A DNA stretch of 64,000 nt from assembly GCF_000247695.1 (NCBI RefSeq), contig NW_004624734.1, positions 17,174,983 to 17,238,982 on the forward strand. The letters are read 5' to 3'. Positions 1 to 12,009 of the stretch are shown piece by piece. Under the pieces are notes generated by a model. It saw only the letters and a program-made list of their open reading frames with translations, searched no databases and was not told where the DNA came from. Position numbers and translations under genes: made by a program. The DNA is from Heterocephalus glaber (Eukaryota > Chordata > Mammalia > Rodentia > Bathyergidae). How positions within the stretch are numbered: the stretch's first letter is position 1; each line of letters begins with the position of its first letter.

Positions 1-224
1 ATCTGTTTTATGGATTCCATTTGTTTCCTATGTTGGGATTCCATCATGTTCTTCAGCTCCTCTACTTTTTTATCTGTGTCCTCTCTAGATTTATTAATTC
101 TGTCTTGCACTATGGGCACAATCTTTCCTGTTATCTGAGAAATTATTTCTCATTTCATTTTTTCCAGGTCTTCTTTGATTGCCAGTTCAGGGAATCCAGG
201 TGGTTGAGTATCAGAGTGTTCCAT
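1..224 (-). pseudogene. LINE-1 ORF1 N-terminal part, truncated by window edge, one internal stop
   Basis: Read on the minus strand, an ATG at 224-222 opens a frame that runs to the window edge, about 74 codons. The translation contains a charged heptad-like stretch (KVEELKNMMESQHRKQMES) typical of the coiled coil of LINE-1 ORF1p, the RNA-binding trimeric protein of the retrotransposon. Codon 25 (150-152) is TGA. A CGA-to-TGA change by CpG decay would explain it; the rest of the frame is open. The start is preceded, at higher coordinates, by a GC-rich repeated 5' region, as expected for a LINE-1 with a preserved 5' end. The remainder of the element, if present, lies left of the window. The family is seen directly; the subfamily is not resolved. 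Confidence 0.8.
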
Positions 225-525
225 CTAATTTCCCTTTGCATTGCTGTAGGTGATCTGGAAGTCTATTTTGGAGGCTTGTTTACATGTCTTCTCATTTCCC
301 CCCCGGGGGGGGGGTGCTGCTGGCGCCCAGGCTGCTCACCTCCTCTGCCCTAGGAGGGAGCGGTGGAATGGCAGTGGGGAACCTCATCCTGGGAGCTGGG
401 ATTGGCTCAACTCCTCTGCCCTAGGAGCAGTGGAATGGTGGCGGGGGGCCTTCTCCTGCGTTCTGGGGTTGGCTCACTTTCTCTGCCCTAGGAACAAGCA
501 GTGGAATAGCCGAATGCTTGTTGTT
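225..525 (-). promoter_or_regulatory. LINE-1 5' untranslated region with ~70-bp tandem units
   Basis: Directly upstream of the ORF1 start lies a GC-rich stretch unlike its AT-rich surroundings. The motif ctctgccctagga recurs at 343, 414 and 481, each time followed by a variant of agcagtggaat, giving a period of 71 then 67 bases. About two and a half units are visible (roughly 330-520). Mouse LINE-1 promoters are built from tandem monomers; this arrangement looks analogous, with a different monomer. A C-run followed by a G-run lies at 298-314. The right-hand boundary is approximate. Whether it still drives transcription cannot be judged from sequence. Confidence 0.65.
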
Positions 526-900
526 TACAAAAGATTGCCAGCAAGATTTTGAGAAAGAATTTTTGTGAAGAAATGGAGAAGATACGAATAAAATGGAGTG
601 AAACAAGATGAGAAATACGAGTGTATAGAGATAAAATAAGGTGCAATATGAATGAAAAATTCTAGCTATTCTCCATTCTGAGAAGATTTTGAATTTTCAT
701 ACAAGACATGATGCATGTATATTCTCAGTTATAGGAATTAAAGTCCTTCCAATGTCAAATATACTCTTTTCTTTATAATAATGTATAAAAATTCCTAAAA
801 CTTAGACATGCATTATGCCTCTATTTTACACTTTTCTTGTAAAAGCCTTGGATTTTCTAAAGCTATGGATTTTTGATCATACATGGTTTTAATTTATTAC
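526..900. other. AT-rich sequence, nothing recognised
   Basis: No ORF with coding character and no familiar repeat. The left part could be more LINE-1 5' untranslated sequence. Confidence 0.4.
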
Positions 901-1200
901 AACTGCTATCACAAATTACCACAAAATAAGTGAATTGAAGAACCAGAAAGTTTTTCTCTTGCATTTGCAGGGTCTAGAAGTCTGAAATCAAAGAGTCGGT
1001 CATGTTGGTTCCTACTGGAGGCTGAGAAAGATGCTTTCTTACATCACTTTTCCATTTCCTTTCCAGGAACCAGTTATATTGGATCAAAGCTCATCTTAAT
1101 GAACCTATTTTAATTTGAATACATTTGCAAAATTCTTATTTGTAAATAAGGTCACATCTACAGGTACTGGGTTTAGAACTTCCACATATTTTTTTTTTTT
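901..1200 (-). mobile_element. LTR-like dispersed repeat, probably ERVL-MaLR class
   Basis: The opening phrase ctatcacaaattaccacaa, a later tctagaagtctgaaatcaaag, and the closing aaataaggtcacatctacaggtactgg match the order of landmarks in a common eutherian repeat often written gctataacaaattaccaca. The copy is diverged. The class is inferred from memory of consensus sequences; the subfamily is not assigned. Confidence 0.5.
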
Positions 1201-1339
1201 TTGAGACACAAGTAAGTAATATATGCCTTTACAGAAAGTATCTGTTTTCTATGATTCTTATATTCTTTTTTAAACAAAAATAATTCTGTGTAAGTAAAGA
1301 AAACTACCAACCTCATTAGCATTCCATATAAAGCATTTT

Positions 1340-1860
1340 TTTCAGGAACCTAGAGGTTAGTTGGCCAGTTCTGCTGGCCTGAGCTGGGCATTGGAGTCTC
1401 ACATTACCTTATGCACCTGTGGTCAGCTATGGATGGAAGATATACCTATGCAGATCTCACGTGTCTGGATGATGACTAGTATTTCTGAGCTACATGATTT
1501 TGCTTCCCATGTCTCATCCTTGAGCAAGCTAGGTCGAAGAAAAAGACAGGAGGTAGAGGCATACAAGTGCTTATTCAAGCCTCTATATGTGTCAAATTTA
1601 TCACTGTTCCATGGGCCAAGGCAAGTCATATAACCAACCCCAGAGTCAGAGTGGGAGTATACCACCAAAGACAAAGAGTGACAGGAGAACTCTGGGTTAC
1701 CAGAGCTCATGAGTTACCAATGTCATAAATTCCTGGGCTTTCTGTCAGAAGAATCAAACAGAAGCAAGTGACTCAGGAAGAAGACTCTTCTTATGCTAGA
1801 GCATAATATGTCGGCACACAGGGAGCAGAAATCTCAGCGTTCATGGTATTTACAGGGTAG
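1340..1860 (-). mobile_element. MLT1-like LTR fragment
   Basis: Diverged copy with the landmarks of MLT1 read backwards: ggccagttctgctggcctgagctgggc near 1361, a central cacgtgtctgg, and ccatgggccaaggcaagtcatataacc near 1609. Edges are approximate. The open frames on both strands here are chance products of the repeat. Confidence 0.45.
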
Positions 1861-3129
1861 GCAGTGCCCTTATCTCTTGCTGTCATCACATATAAAGGTG
1901 ACATTTTAGTTGAGTCTGTGCTCTCTTTTATCATGCCTCTTTATGTGACTTGTGTTTGTTACCTTATATCTCTGCCTCAGGATGTATTTTCTACTCTTTT
2001 AATAAAGTTCACTATATTTACTTCCATACTATTCTATGGATCTGTTTTGCCCTTACCACCTGGAATTTGCCCTTCATATCTGGGAAAGTTCTTAATTGAT
2101 ATATGGATCAGGGCTGACCACTCCTTTGCCTCAGTGGATTTTACTTCATAGATCTTGCTTTTCTTGGCTCTGGCTATTTGTTTGAAGGCTGAACTGATTT
2201 TTAATCTCTCACCTCCTAATGCATTCCCTTAATTTTACCGTCTTGAACATTGGTATACTCTTTAGCCCACCACTCCCCATAGCACAAAGGACTAGGTTAG
2301 CTGTCTCAGTTAGTTCAGGTAATTCTCTATAATGTTATAGACTTGCTATTTCCTTTGGCTCTGTCTGTTTTTGTTGTCTTTAATGAAAATTTCTTTTCAA
2401 GTCTTAATTCTCACAGATAAGTGCTCCTAAAATAATCTTTCAATTCCTCTCTACCGTTCTCTCTTCTTTTCCACTCAGACATTTTACTTATGTTGTCCTC
2501 TTTTCAGAAATACTTAATTTACATTGATTGTAGGAAGTGAATTTAAAATCCTTCCACATGGATTTTCTCAATAATTCTCTATTTACTATGAGTGCAATTA
2601 TAATTTCTATCCAGAAAGAGAATGTTTAAGTGGTTTTAGATATAATAAGTATTGCTTCTTTGAAAAATGTTTCAGATGTTTTTCTTTTCTTCCAGTTAAC
2701 ATTATGAAAACCCATTCTTTAATATTTTAAATATTTTGTCCTTGTAATCTAGTGCATATCCTTTCATTCAATACCTAGCGCAAATATCACTTTCACTTTC
2801 ACACATCTTTTCCAAAGCAGCAATAAAATGACTCTCCATTTCTTTCCTTAATGTTTAACCACTGTAGCTCTTTACCATGTTGGTCCCTTCCTAACTTTAG
2901 GCTTATTTATTAATATATTCCTATACAAATTAGAGAAAATATTTTGTCTGTTTTATATTTCAAGGGTTTAGCATATTCTCTTGTGAGAATTTTTTTTTTT
3001 TTACCAAATCATGATGATCACTGCTTTGCTTTCTTCTTAATATATTTTTCTGCATTCTTATTTGGCTTTGGCCTACATGAACCTAGAAAGCCACCTCTTT
3101 CCAATTATAAACTATTCCTCAGGGAGATG
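1861..3129. other. Unassigned AT-rich sequence
   Basis: No repeat family, RNA gene or coding signal that I can support. Reading frames of 62-95 codons occur but lack codon bias or domain character. Confidence 0.4.
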
Positions 3130-3600
3130 TAAGGCATACAGAAGAATGTCCCTTTTCTCAGCATGCTTGTGATTTATGGAAAGGCAAGGATAGGGGCAAG
3201 TGAGTATAATGGAACATGATAATTACCAGGGCAGAAATATTTATTAAAACCATGAGAATACAGAGAGGGGTGCGTATTCCAGCAGGGAAAAGTCACCAAG
3301 TGTTGCTAAAGAATGAGAGAGAATAGATTTCTTTAAGCAAAGAATGAAGAGAACAAGGGTAGAGGTGTGGAGCAATTGGACTGTGAAGGAAACCACAAAC
3401 AGGTGATTACAGAACCATTCATGTACCTGAGAGCTGGTACAGGTCGAAGGAAAGTGAAGTAGGCAGGAACTATGTGCAATGGGTCTTTATGCGATGGTAA
3501 ACAACTTGGACTGAACTTCAGAGATGATTTAAAGCAGACTTAAGAAAGGGAATAACAGGTCCACATTTGAAATTTGAGAAGCTTAAATCCCAGTTCCCAC
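3130..3600 (+). mobile_element. Old mammalian-wide dispersed repeat, family unresolved
   Basis: A purine-rich stretch with phrases such as aagtgaagtaggcaggaact, gggtctttatgcgatggtaa and aataacaggtccacatttg follows the order of a common ancient mammalian repeat that contains 'ggccttgtaggccatggtaag ... ggagtgacatgatctgattt'. Highly diverged; assignment rests on resemblance only. Confidence 0.35.
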
Positions 3601-5010
3601 TATTTATATGTCAATTAAAACTTGCCAGCTCTGAATCTCAATCTCTTGCTTTAAAATGTAAGAGCTAATCTGAAAAATTCTGCAGCGTTTCTATATTAAT
3701 GCCTTAAAGATTGACTTAGTTGGTCTCGCTCTGTTTTTCTGTGTGTTTTCAAGTGTTTTTCAAGTTCTCTTCTACAGTTAAATCATTACTAAAATGAATG
3801 AAACAAAAATAAACTTTTTTTAGTAATGTGGGGAAAATATAGATAACTTTTTTGACAAATGTTAAATTTGGTATCTGTCATTCAATTCCTAATGAAACAG
3901 ACACTGCAGGCTAAGGGACCAAAAACTGATAAGGTCATTCAAGGAACACACAGAATGAAAGTGCCTTTTTATTAAATTATTTTCAAGAACAGTTGATTTT
4001 AAAAAGTAATTGTAAATAAATGAATATGTTTTTGTCTAGGAATAACAAAAAAATAAAATTGGTTTTATACTTCAGAAGATATAATTTCTACATATATTTA
4101 AGTCTATAAAATACAGAGAAAAGGGATTTGAAGTCTACATAAAATGCAGTCATGTAAATTAGAAAATGGAAATAGAATTTATAGAAAAAGTCTATACTTA
4201 TTTAAAAGACTTGAATAATTTTCACATGCTTATTCAAGAAATGTTATTGCCTCACTATTCTGTTATGTGTTAATAATATCCCATATGTGCAAGTGGATGT
4301 GTCACACCAAGAGAAAATACTTCAAATGCCAAGTAAATACCACAATAAATGTATGAAAAATGTTTTACTGGTGGTTTTACTTTGCAAATTCTTTTGATGT
4401 TTCTTTTTCTCCTCATTGTTCAGAATCACAAAAAGAACAGGGGCTTTATTCTTAAGAGAAGAATTTGGTTGTGGTACAATTTTATAACTATTCGGTTTAT
4501 ATTTAGCTAGAAATTGAAAATATTCTGGTTTGTAATTTTTGAAAACAGGTACTTAGAAACATGTGGAGCTGAGGCTTATTTTCAGAGCAGTGTGTCTCTG
4601 AGAATATTTTAAGAGATATTACCTTGTACTCCTTTGTTACACAGTAAGCTTTTCTTTGTTTCAGTTTATGTTGCTTGGAATAAAGTTTTGGAAGACTGAA
4701 TAACACTTTAGTTCTTTAATACAATTTTTTTCTTTTTGGTAAAAAAATCCTTTATCAATTTCTCCCTGTTAGAATCTCAGAAGCATTTCAATATGCATTA
4801 ATTCAATGATATCTGATTGGAGTGCACATTATTTCTGGAGCCGATTTTTGAACATGTAGCCCCCTCTTTTGCTATGTAAAAACCAGTAGATCTTTTTAGC
4901 CTTATAGAAGATTGTGTTACGTGAGTGTGTCTTCATTCCCTTAATGTGTTAGTGAATTCAGTATTGGTTAATCTTCTGCTATTTGCAATACTGAGCGGTT
5001 ATTCTTTATA
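3601..5010. other. Unassigned AT-rich sequence
   Basis: No coding signal and no repeat recognised with confidence in this stretch. Confidence 0.4.
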
Positions 5011-5014
5011 AAGT

Positions 5015-5640
5015 AAAAAAAATTGGCACATGTTTGCCATACATAATAATCACATTCATCATAGGGAACTTATACCTGTACATAATATATCTATCTTAAT
5101 TCTTTTTTTGACATTCCCCTCCTCTCCTTTCAACACTTCTTGCTGTCCCCATTTAGAAAAATGTTTCTCTTGTTTTCCTTCCATTCTTTTTTTATACCTA
5201 TTTCCTTCCTTCTTTCCTTTCCCCATTCTTTTCCCATGTTCCCCTTCCCATTTGAACATATTCTTCCTACATCCCAAATCTGTCCTCTGTTGTTCTCACT
5301 TTTAACCTTTGGGTTTCTCACCCAAAAGAAACAATGAAATATGTAAACACGTGTGTCTGATTTATTTCACTTAAAATTAAGTTCTCGATGTGCAACCCTC
5401 TACCTAAAAATGTCTCCTTTATCCTTCTTTGTGGCACTGTAGTACTCCATTGAATGTAAAAGCTACAATTTCTTTATCTATTTATCTATTGATGGGCATA
5501 TGGGCTGTTTGTAAGATTTAGCTGTCATAAATTTTGCTGCTATAAACATGATTATGCATATATTGCTGCGGTATAATGCTTTTAACTCTTTTGGGAAGAT
5601 ACCTAGGAGGGAAATACCTGGGTCAAATTATACCTCTAAT
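5015..5640 (-). mobile_element. LINE-1 3' end (first of two)
   Basis: The reverse complement of a LINE-1 tail. It opens with the 3' terminal landmark (cacattcatcatagggaacttatacctgtac), runs through a pyrimidine-rich tract at 5140-5280 that is the complement of the purine tract seen in the plus-strand tails at 16.3 and 49.0 kb, and continues into gtagtactccattgaatg and ttgatgggcatatgggctg, the complement of the familiar segment at the end of LINE-1. The long open frames here come from the simple pyrimidine tract. Confidence 0.8.
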
Positions 5641-5895
5641 TCTAGGGGGTTTTTTGTTTTTGTTTTTACACATGGATTTGATTTTAAAATTCAATCAAAT
5701 TTATTTGGTGCTAATGCACCAGGCAGGTATGTAATTCCCACAAAGAGAGAAGTCAAATTGCGTGGAGGGAGGAGCTATCTGTCAATATTTGAGTCAGACA
5801 TAAAAGAAAGTCTATTTAGGGGAAAATTATAGGTTTCCCTTATTGGCTTGGGTTTTCTGAACCTAGGGCATTGCTTCAGCTCTTTTTGAATTTAT
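5641..5895. other. Spacer between two LINE-1 pieces
   Basis: About 255 bases of uncertain origin between one LINE-1 3' end and the start of the next tail. It may be a further part of the first LINE-1 or an independent insertion. Confidence 0.35.
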
Positions 5896-7590
5896 TTCTT
5901 TTTTCATTAATTTTATTGGTGCATTTTAGATATACATTTACATTCATCGCTGGGAACTTGTACCTCTACATGATGTATCCTGGTTCTTATTTTTTTCCCC
6001 ATTCCTCTGACCTCCCTTCAACCCTTCCACCCCTATCTATTTACAGAGACTTTGTTTCTATTTTTTCCAGAAAGGAAAAAATAATTTTAGTGTTTTTGAA
6101 GAATCTACAAACTGGTTTCCACACTGGTTGTATGAATTTACATTCCTATATACAGTAGAGAAGGGTTTCTTTTTCCCCACAGCCTTGCCAACACTTGTTA
6201 TTGGTAGATTTATTGATGATATCCATTCATTCTGAAGTCAGATGGAATTTCATTGTTGTTTTAATTTGTATTTCTCAAATGTTGACATCGAACATTTTTC
6301 CATATATTTATTTGCTCTATGTACTTCTTCATCTGAAAAGTATCTATTCACTTCAAATGCTCATTTTGGATTGCATCTTTAAATTTGGAGAGTCTGATTA
6401 TTTTATATATTCTAGATACTAGTTCTTTGACTGAAGAATGGCTGGTAATTCTTTTCCCACCATATGGGCCATCTTCTCACTATATTGGTGGTTTGTTTAG
6501 GTGTGCCAAAGCATTTTTAATATGATGTGATCCCAGTTGTTGATTCTTTGTAATATTTCCTGTGCAATCAGGGTTTTTTTCATAAAGTCTTCCTACATCC
6601 ATGTCTTCAAGAGTTTTACCTATTCTGTCATATCATCAGATTAAGCATGTCTGTTTCAATATTTAAATCTTTGATTCATTTTGACATTAGTTTAGTGCAT
6701 GGTGAAAGATAAGGGTCTAGGTTTAATCTTTAATCTTCAGCATGTGAAAGGCCAAGCTTCTCAGCCCAATTATTAAAGAGGCTATCTTTTTTCCAGTGAA
6801 AGTGTTTGGACTATTGTCAAACAAAAGGTAGCTGAGTGTGCTTGGAGTTGTTTCTGTATCTTCTATTGTGATCCATTGATCCTCAGATCTTTTTTAAAAA
6901 TTTTTTTTTTCAGTACCATGTTCTTTTTATCACAGTAGCTTTGTAGTATACATCAGGGATTTTGATACACCCTGTCTTGCTTTTGTTGTTCAGAATTGCT
7001 TTTACTTTTGCCATTCTAGGTCTCTTCTGGCTCCAAATTAATTTTAGGATTATTTTCTATAGTTCTGTGGAAATTTGATTGGGATTGCATTAAATCTCTA
7101 AAACAGTTTTTGAAGTATGGCCATTTTCACTATATTGGTTCTTCCTATCTAAGACCAAGAAATATGTTTCCATTTTCTGAGGTATTATTTGATTTCCTTT
7201 TTCAGAGTATTGTAGTTTTTAATGTAAGGGTCTTTTACTTCCTTCATTAGATTGGTTCCTAAGTATTTCATTTTTCTTGATTCTTTTGTGAAAAGTGCTG
7301 TTTCTCTAATTTCTCTCTCAGTGAGTTTGTTATATATATGTATAGGAATGCTATTAATTTTTGAGTGCTGACTTTGTATCTTGCTATGTTATCAAATTTG
7401 CTTGTTAAATTTAGCATTTTTTTGTGTGGGTTTTGGAGCCATCTATGTAGAGTATCATCTGAGTAGCTTTTTGAAGATGACAAGGATTTGAATGTATTTA
7501 TTTGTCATAATGTTGGTTAACTTTCTACCAGTCTCTTTTCTTTTGTCCTGAACATCTTCCTGTTTCAATGCTTAGCAGAAGGGCAATGTT
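5896..7590 (-). mobile_element. LINE-1 3' half (second), ORF2 end and 3' tail
   Basis: A second reverse-oriented LINE-1 begins with ttttattggtgcattttagatatac and the same 3' landmark as the first. It then lacks most of the pyrimidine tract and passes into segments such as ccacagccttgccaacacttgtt, ttctcactatattggtggtttg, cagtaccatgttctttttatcac and attgggattgcattaaatctct, which are standard phrases of the reverse complement of LINE-1 ORF2 3' coding sequence. Frameshifts and stops are frequent, so it is dead. Joined to the first copy, it forms a composite of two insertions or one rearranged element. Confidence 0.85.
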
Positions 7591-9267
7591 TCAGTTGAAT
7601 TTAGGCTGTCTTTGTGCAGTCCTTTCAAAAATAGTTCCTTATCCTGTATAAATTGCCTGCAGCCATGGAACAGTAGCTTCTGCAAGGATAATCACCTACA
7701 TTCTCTCTACTCATGCCATCCTGAGGGTATCATTCACTGCAGAGCCAAGTTGTTTTTAATGCACTGTTTAAAGAAATCTGTGGGAGTAGGATTTGGTCCA
7801 GAGCTCTTGATTATACCTGTTCACATTTTCTCAGAACCTTCAGGTATCTCCTTACCTAGTGTAGCCTGATGTTTAAAGAACATGTGATTTGTAACCAATT
7901 AAGGCAGACTTTACTTTAAAATTAGCACTATCATGTATTAGATGAATGATTAAATTATGTAATTTTCTGAGATGAAGATGAAAACTTCAGCTATCTCTGT
8001 ATTTGCCAATTCTGAACTAGACTAATCTAGTAAAAATATCTGAATTTGTAGAATATTAAAAAATGTAAAGCAAAATACTTGAATATATTAAAGGAAATAA
8101 AGGTAGAAGTGATTTTTTTGAGGTCAAGGTCTAGGAGAACAGTGAAGTAAGCTCAGAATTGGGGGCATCTTCCTCTCTTGGCATTTGGTGATGTTGGAAA
8201 AGTCACCTTAGCAGAGTGAAGGCTAAGGAGGTCTTTCAGAGGTTTCACAGGGTGTAGCAGTCACAAAAGTGTCCAATGATTACAAAGAGAAAAATCTGAT
8301 AAATTGCGTACATTTCTGATTGAAATAAAAAAGATAACATCATAAAAAAGAGTTAAATGAAAAAAGAGAGAGGATAACATTTGCAAATCCTGAAGTTGAC
8401 CTACTCTGCCCACTTGTCATGAGCAAAATTTAGCCATCTCTGGGTGATTGTGACATCCTGAGCCTTGAATCACTTGTATAATTATTCAAACTGTGTCTAA
8501 CATTTAATAATGGAAACAATAGTAGTAACAGAATCAGCCCTTAGCAGAGTCAATGGCATTGCCCTTGGAAGGGAGCATGGTGCTCCTGGCCTGAGAGGGT
8601 AGCTTGGGAGTCAAGGTGATAGAAGACAGGGACAGGTCACAGTTTGCAGAGCTCCATGGGGTCTTTCAGGTCTTTTTGAAACTGTAGAGTAAGAGTAGGT
8701 GTTGGCTCAAAAACCAAGAGGGGACTAAACAGTGTTGTCAGGCTCCGTGGGCAATTGGTCTGGAATGGCTCCAATATATTTTTGGTCTAGGTCTAGGCCT
8801 AGGTCTGGGAACTCAGATTATCTTTAACATGAAAGTCTGAGTGATCAATAACTGGTGTCTTATAACTTTATTCCAATGATGGCTGAGCATCACATCCACC
8901 CAGCTCAACCTCACACCATTTAATGTCGCACTGTGGTTGGAATAAGCTGCAAGCTGAAACGAGAATGCCAAGTGTGACTATGCCATAGGAAAATGGGTCA
9001 CTGGCTTACAAAGCCTTTGAAACTAGTGAGAATGCTTCATATAAAGTTTGTAAAGTCTCCATCTATGGTCATAAAAAACAACCCTATACAAACCTTGCTA
9101 CTGGCCACATGTTTTACATTTAACTCTGACCTCTTTCAGACATCAGAATGTCAGTAAAAATCATTGACATGGATGAATTTCATCTACTGTTGAGAAAAGG
9201 TTACACTGAAGAACATGTACTATCATTTATTTGTAGAGTATTTCAAAGATAAGATCATACAAATTAA
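7591..9267. other. Unassigned sequence
   Basis: No gene or repeat named. A short run at 8785-8806 holds four near-copies of the hexamer ggtcta/ctaggt around the palindrome ctaggcctag. The segment at 8150-8950 is slightly richer in G+C and could be an old LTR, but I cannot match it. Confidence 0.35.
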
Positions 9268-9279
9268 GAAACATAATTA

Positions 9280-9367
9280 AAGCCGGGGATTTAACTCAGT
9301 GGTTTCGCTGCCTGCTGCGCAAGCTCAAGGACCCGAGTTTGGTCCCCGGTACCAAAAAAAAAAAAAA
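9280..9367 (+). mobile_element. ID-family SINE (tRNA-Ala-like) with target-site duplication
   Basis: Begins gccggggatttaactcagtgg, which holds the RNA polymerase III A box, has a B-box-like gagtttggtcc, and ends in an A-run of about 14. It is flanked by a perfect 12-base duplication, gaaacataatta, at 9268-9279 and 9368-9379. The body is about 75 bases, as usual for ID elements. The intact duplication indicates a fairly recent insertion. Confidence 0.92.
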
Positions 9368-9379
9368 GAAACATAATTA

Positions 9380-9815
9380 GCAAAATCAGAGGTAAACAAG
9401 TGTCTGTAGCATGAAAAGTAGGGATATATCACCAGGGAAGTTAGAAAAAGTATCAGTAAGTATTCTACTTCATTTCACAAACATAATAATTGCTCTACGT
9501 GTATTTGTGGATATTTTCACATTTTAACTGTTTTGAAATTAGTGTGGCCTTAAGTGGTTTGGTTTTCATCGCTATGCAGACATCTTAACAAATTTACTTC
9601 AGGAAAATTTTACTTTTTATTTATAAAGGCGATATACATTGTAAACCAAAAATTTAAATTCTTTTGTTCAGGTAAGATAGAATAAAATATTAAAGTAACA
9701 AAAAATAAAAATAAAAACAATAAGGGATTCAAGAGAAATTGACCTCAGTGCAAATAAAAAAGAACAAACTATAGACACACAGGGAATTCCAATAAAACAA
9801 CAAAGTCCAATATAT
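9380..9815. other. AT-rich spacer, nothing recognised
   Basis: Sequence between two ID SINEs; no coding or repeat signal. Confidence 0.4.
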
Positions 9816-9824
9816 CTAAGGTAA

Positions 9825-9911
9825 AACTTTTTTTTTTTTGTACCGGGAATCGAACTTGGGTCCTTGCGCTTGTGCAGCAGATGGTGAAACCACTGAGCTA
9901 AATCCCTGGCC
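9825..9911 (-). mobile_element. ID-family SINE with target-site duplication
   Basis: Reverse orientation: T-run, then taccgggaatcgaacttggg (complement of the B box) and ccactgagctaaatccctgg (complement of the A box and 5' end). Flanked by ctaaggtaa at 9816-9824 and 9912-9920. It lies about 460 bases from the oppositely oriented copy at 9280, so transcripts across both could fold into a hairpin. Confidence 0.9.
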
Positions 9912-10279
9912 CTAAGGTAATACATTTTTAAAGAAAAAATTGGCTGGGAAATTCAAGAGTATAAAAATGAAATCGTTGTAAATTATGGAACTTAAGAAAA
10001 AATAGAAATTAAAGTAATAAAAATATAAGAATAGCATAATGCAGTGTTAACAGACAAAATTTGGAACACTCAGGTAAATTTCACTTTCAGGTAAAAAAAC
10101 AAGCTTACTATGTTACATTGATACATCTATCATCTGGGGCATTCATGTACTAAAATTTCTTCCATGTAATATTTGAGTCATATGTAAAAATTCCACATAG
10201 CATGAAATTTAAACTTAACTGATAATTCTCTATATTTATATGCTAATACTGGAACCCTTAATATAGGATAAGTTTTAAA

Positions 10280-11990
10280 GCAGGTTTAAAACAGATTGAG
10301 AAAATTGAATATAGGAAAAATTTGCAGAAGGAATCATGGAAATTTTGAGACTGAAAGTATACAATGTAAAAATGATAAGGGATATAAAACAAGATTCAAT
10401 ATACAGTATGTGTAGTAGATGTCCAGAATGAAACAGAAAAGAAAATAAAACATAGCAGTATTTGAAGTGATAGTTGCTGAGAACTAGGAAAGATTTATGA
10501 TCAGATTCTGGAAGGTTTAGAAATTCCTAGTGGCATAAGTAAAAAGAAAACTACACTTTCACATCAAGCTAAACTGCTAAAATCCAAATCCAAAGAAAAA
10601 CATTGAAAACATCCTTGAGAAAACAGTATGTACTTAAAAGACATAGACCATGAAGTGAAATAAGACAGAATTACTACAAACTGGAACAGTGAGGAGTTAT
10701 CATAAAAGTATTGAAAAGAAATAACAACTTACTAGTCTATACCCATTATAGAGATAATTGGGGAATATATAAAAAAATAGATATTTGGAACCATAAGAAA
10801 CCAAGTATATTAGAAACCAGTAACCTCACACTAAAGGAACCCTAGGGAAGTTCTTTAGGCAGAACAAATATGATGGCAAATAAAATGTAGGAGATAAAAA
10901 GACAATGAATTGCACTAGAAAAGATAAATAGGTAAAAATTTTCAGTTGTATAAATTTTATTATATAAAACAGTAAGCATATTTTATGAAATTTATAAAAT
11001 GTAAGGATTAAAATACAAAACAAAGTGAGAAATAAAGTTAAAAGTTCTAGAATGCCTCCATTGTTTAGAAATAAAGTAAACATAGCAAAAATATTTCTGA
11101 TGAGTCAAGATGCATTCTAATGTCTCCAATAACATAGGAATGTATAACAACCATATTAATGTATGTGGGGAACTGGGTCATCATCTTCTGCGTGATGATG
11201 ATGATGATGATCACTATCTACACAATTAATTCAAAACAAGATAAAGAATAAAACACAGAACGGGTTCAAACAACAGAAAGCATGTAATGCAAATAATTAT
11301 AAATGAATCATTTATACTTAGTTTAAAAAATTGACAGATGATAAAACAAAAACTAAAAAACTAAGAATTATTAGCATATAGTCCAGAACTCATAGGAATT
11401 GGACATTTGTATAGCTATAACAACAGTGTCAAAATGCTTAAAGCAAAAATTGATAGACCTAAAAAAGATAAATAACAGAAAAAGACAAATGTCCAAATTT
11501 TATGAGAAATCTTTGAGTTAGTCAGAAAATAATCCATTAAGGATAGAGGTGAGTTCAATGGTATAATTAATAAATTAGACCTAATTGCCATAGACAGACC
11601 ACAACAGTAGCATAATACCCATTCTTTTAAAATGCAAATAGAATCTTTAAAAAATTTACTATGTAGTTGGACTTGAGGAATGTTTCTACTACATTTCAAA
11701 ATTTAAATTATAGAAATCATATTCCTTTATGGTGTTAAGATAAATTAAAAGACAAAATGATTGAAAAATCTCCATTTGTTTAGAAATGAAGAGATATGCT
11801 TCTTCATCATAAATAGATCAACAAGAAATCACAGTGGAATTTAGAAAACATTTGGCAACTAAATAAGAAAATAGTGTCAAATCATATGGAGAGAGTGCAA
11901 TGCTATGCTTAGAGATAAATTAATAAACTTAATTTCATAAAATATAAAAAGAAAGGTTAAGAATCAGTAAAAAAATTTTCCATTTTAAGA
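10280..11990 (+). mobile_element. Ancient L1M-type LINE-1, ORF2 remnant
   Basis: Diverged but ordered matches to old LINE-1: aaactgctaaaatccaaatcc followed by gaaaacatccttgagaaaac near 10570-10625; ctaaaggaaccctagggaag near 10832; agcaaaaattgatagacc near 11441; gacctaattgccatagacag near 11578; and atgctatgcttagagataaatt near 11902. These are landmarks of the ORF1/ORF2 junction area and the endonuclease part of ORF2. No frame is kept, so it is long inactive. A (GAT)n run of about 19 bases sits inside at 11193-11211. Confidence 0.65.
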
Positions 11991-12009
11991 AGATATATAA
12001 AGAGCACCA

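Noticed and set aside
330..520. Regularly spaced repeats, considered as a CRISPR-like array
   Set aside because: The whole unit is repeated with no unique spacers, the host is a mammal, and the array sits directly upstream of a LINE-1 ORF1.
9280..9367. Possible tRNA gene, because of A and B boxes
   Set aside because: It lacks a full cloverleaf and has an A-tail and target-site duplication, so it is an ID SINE. The same applies to the other eight copies.
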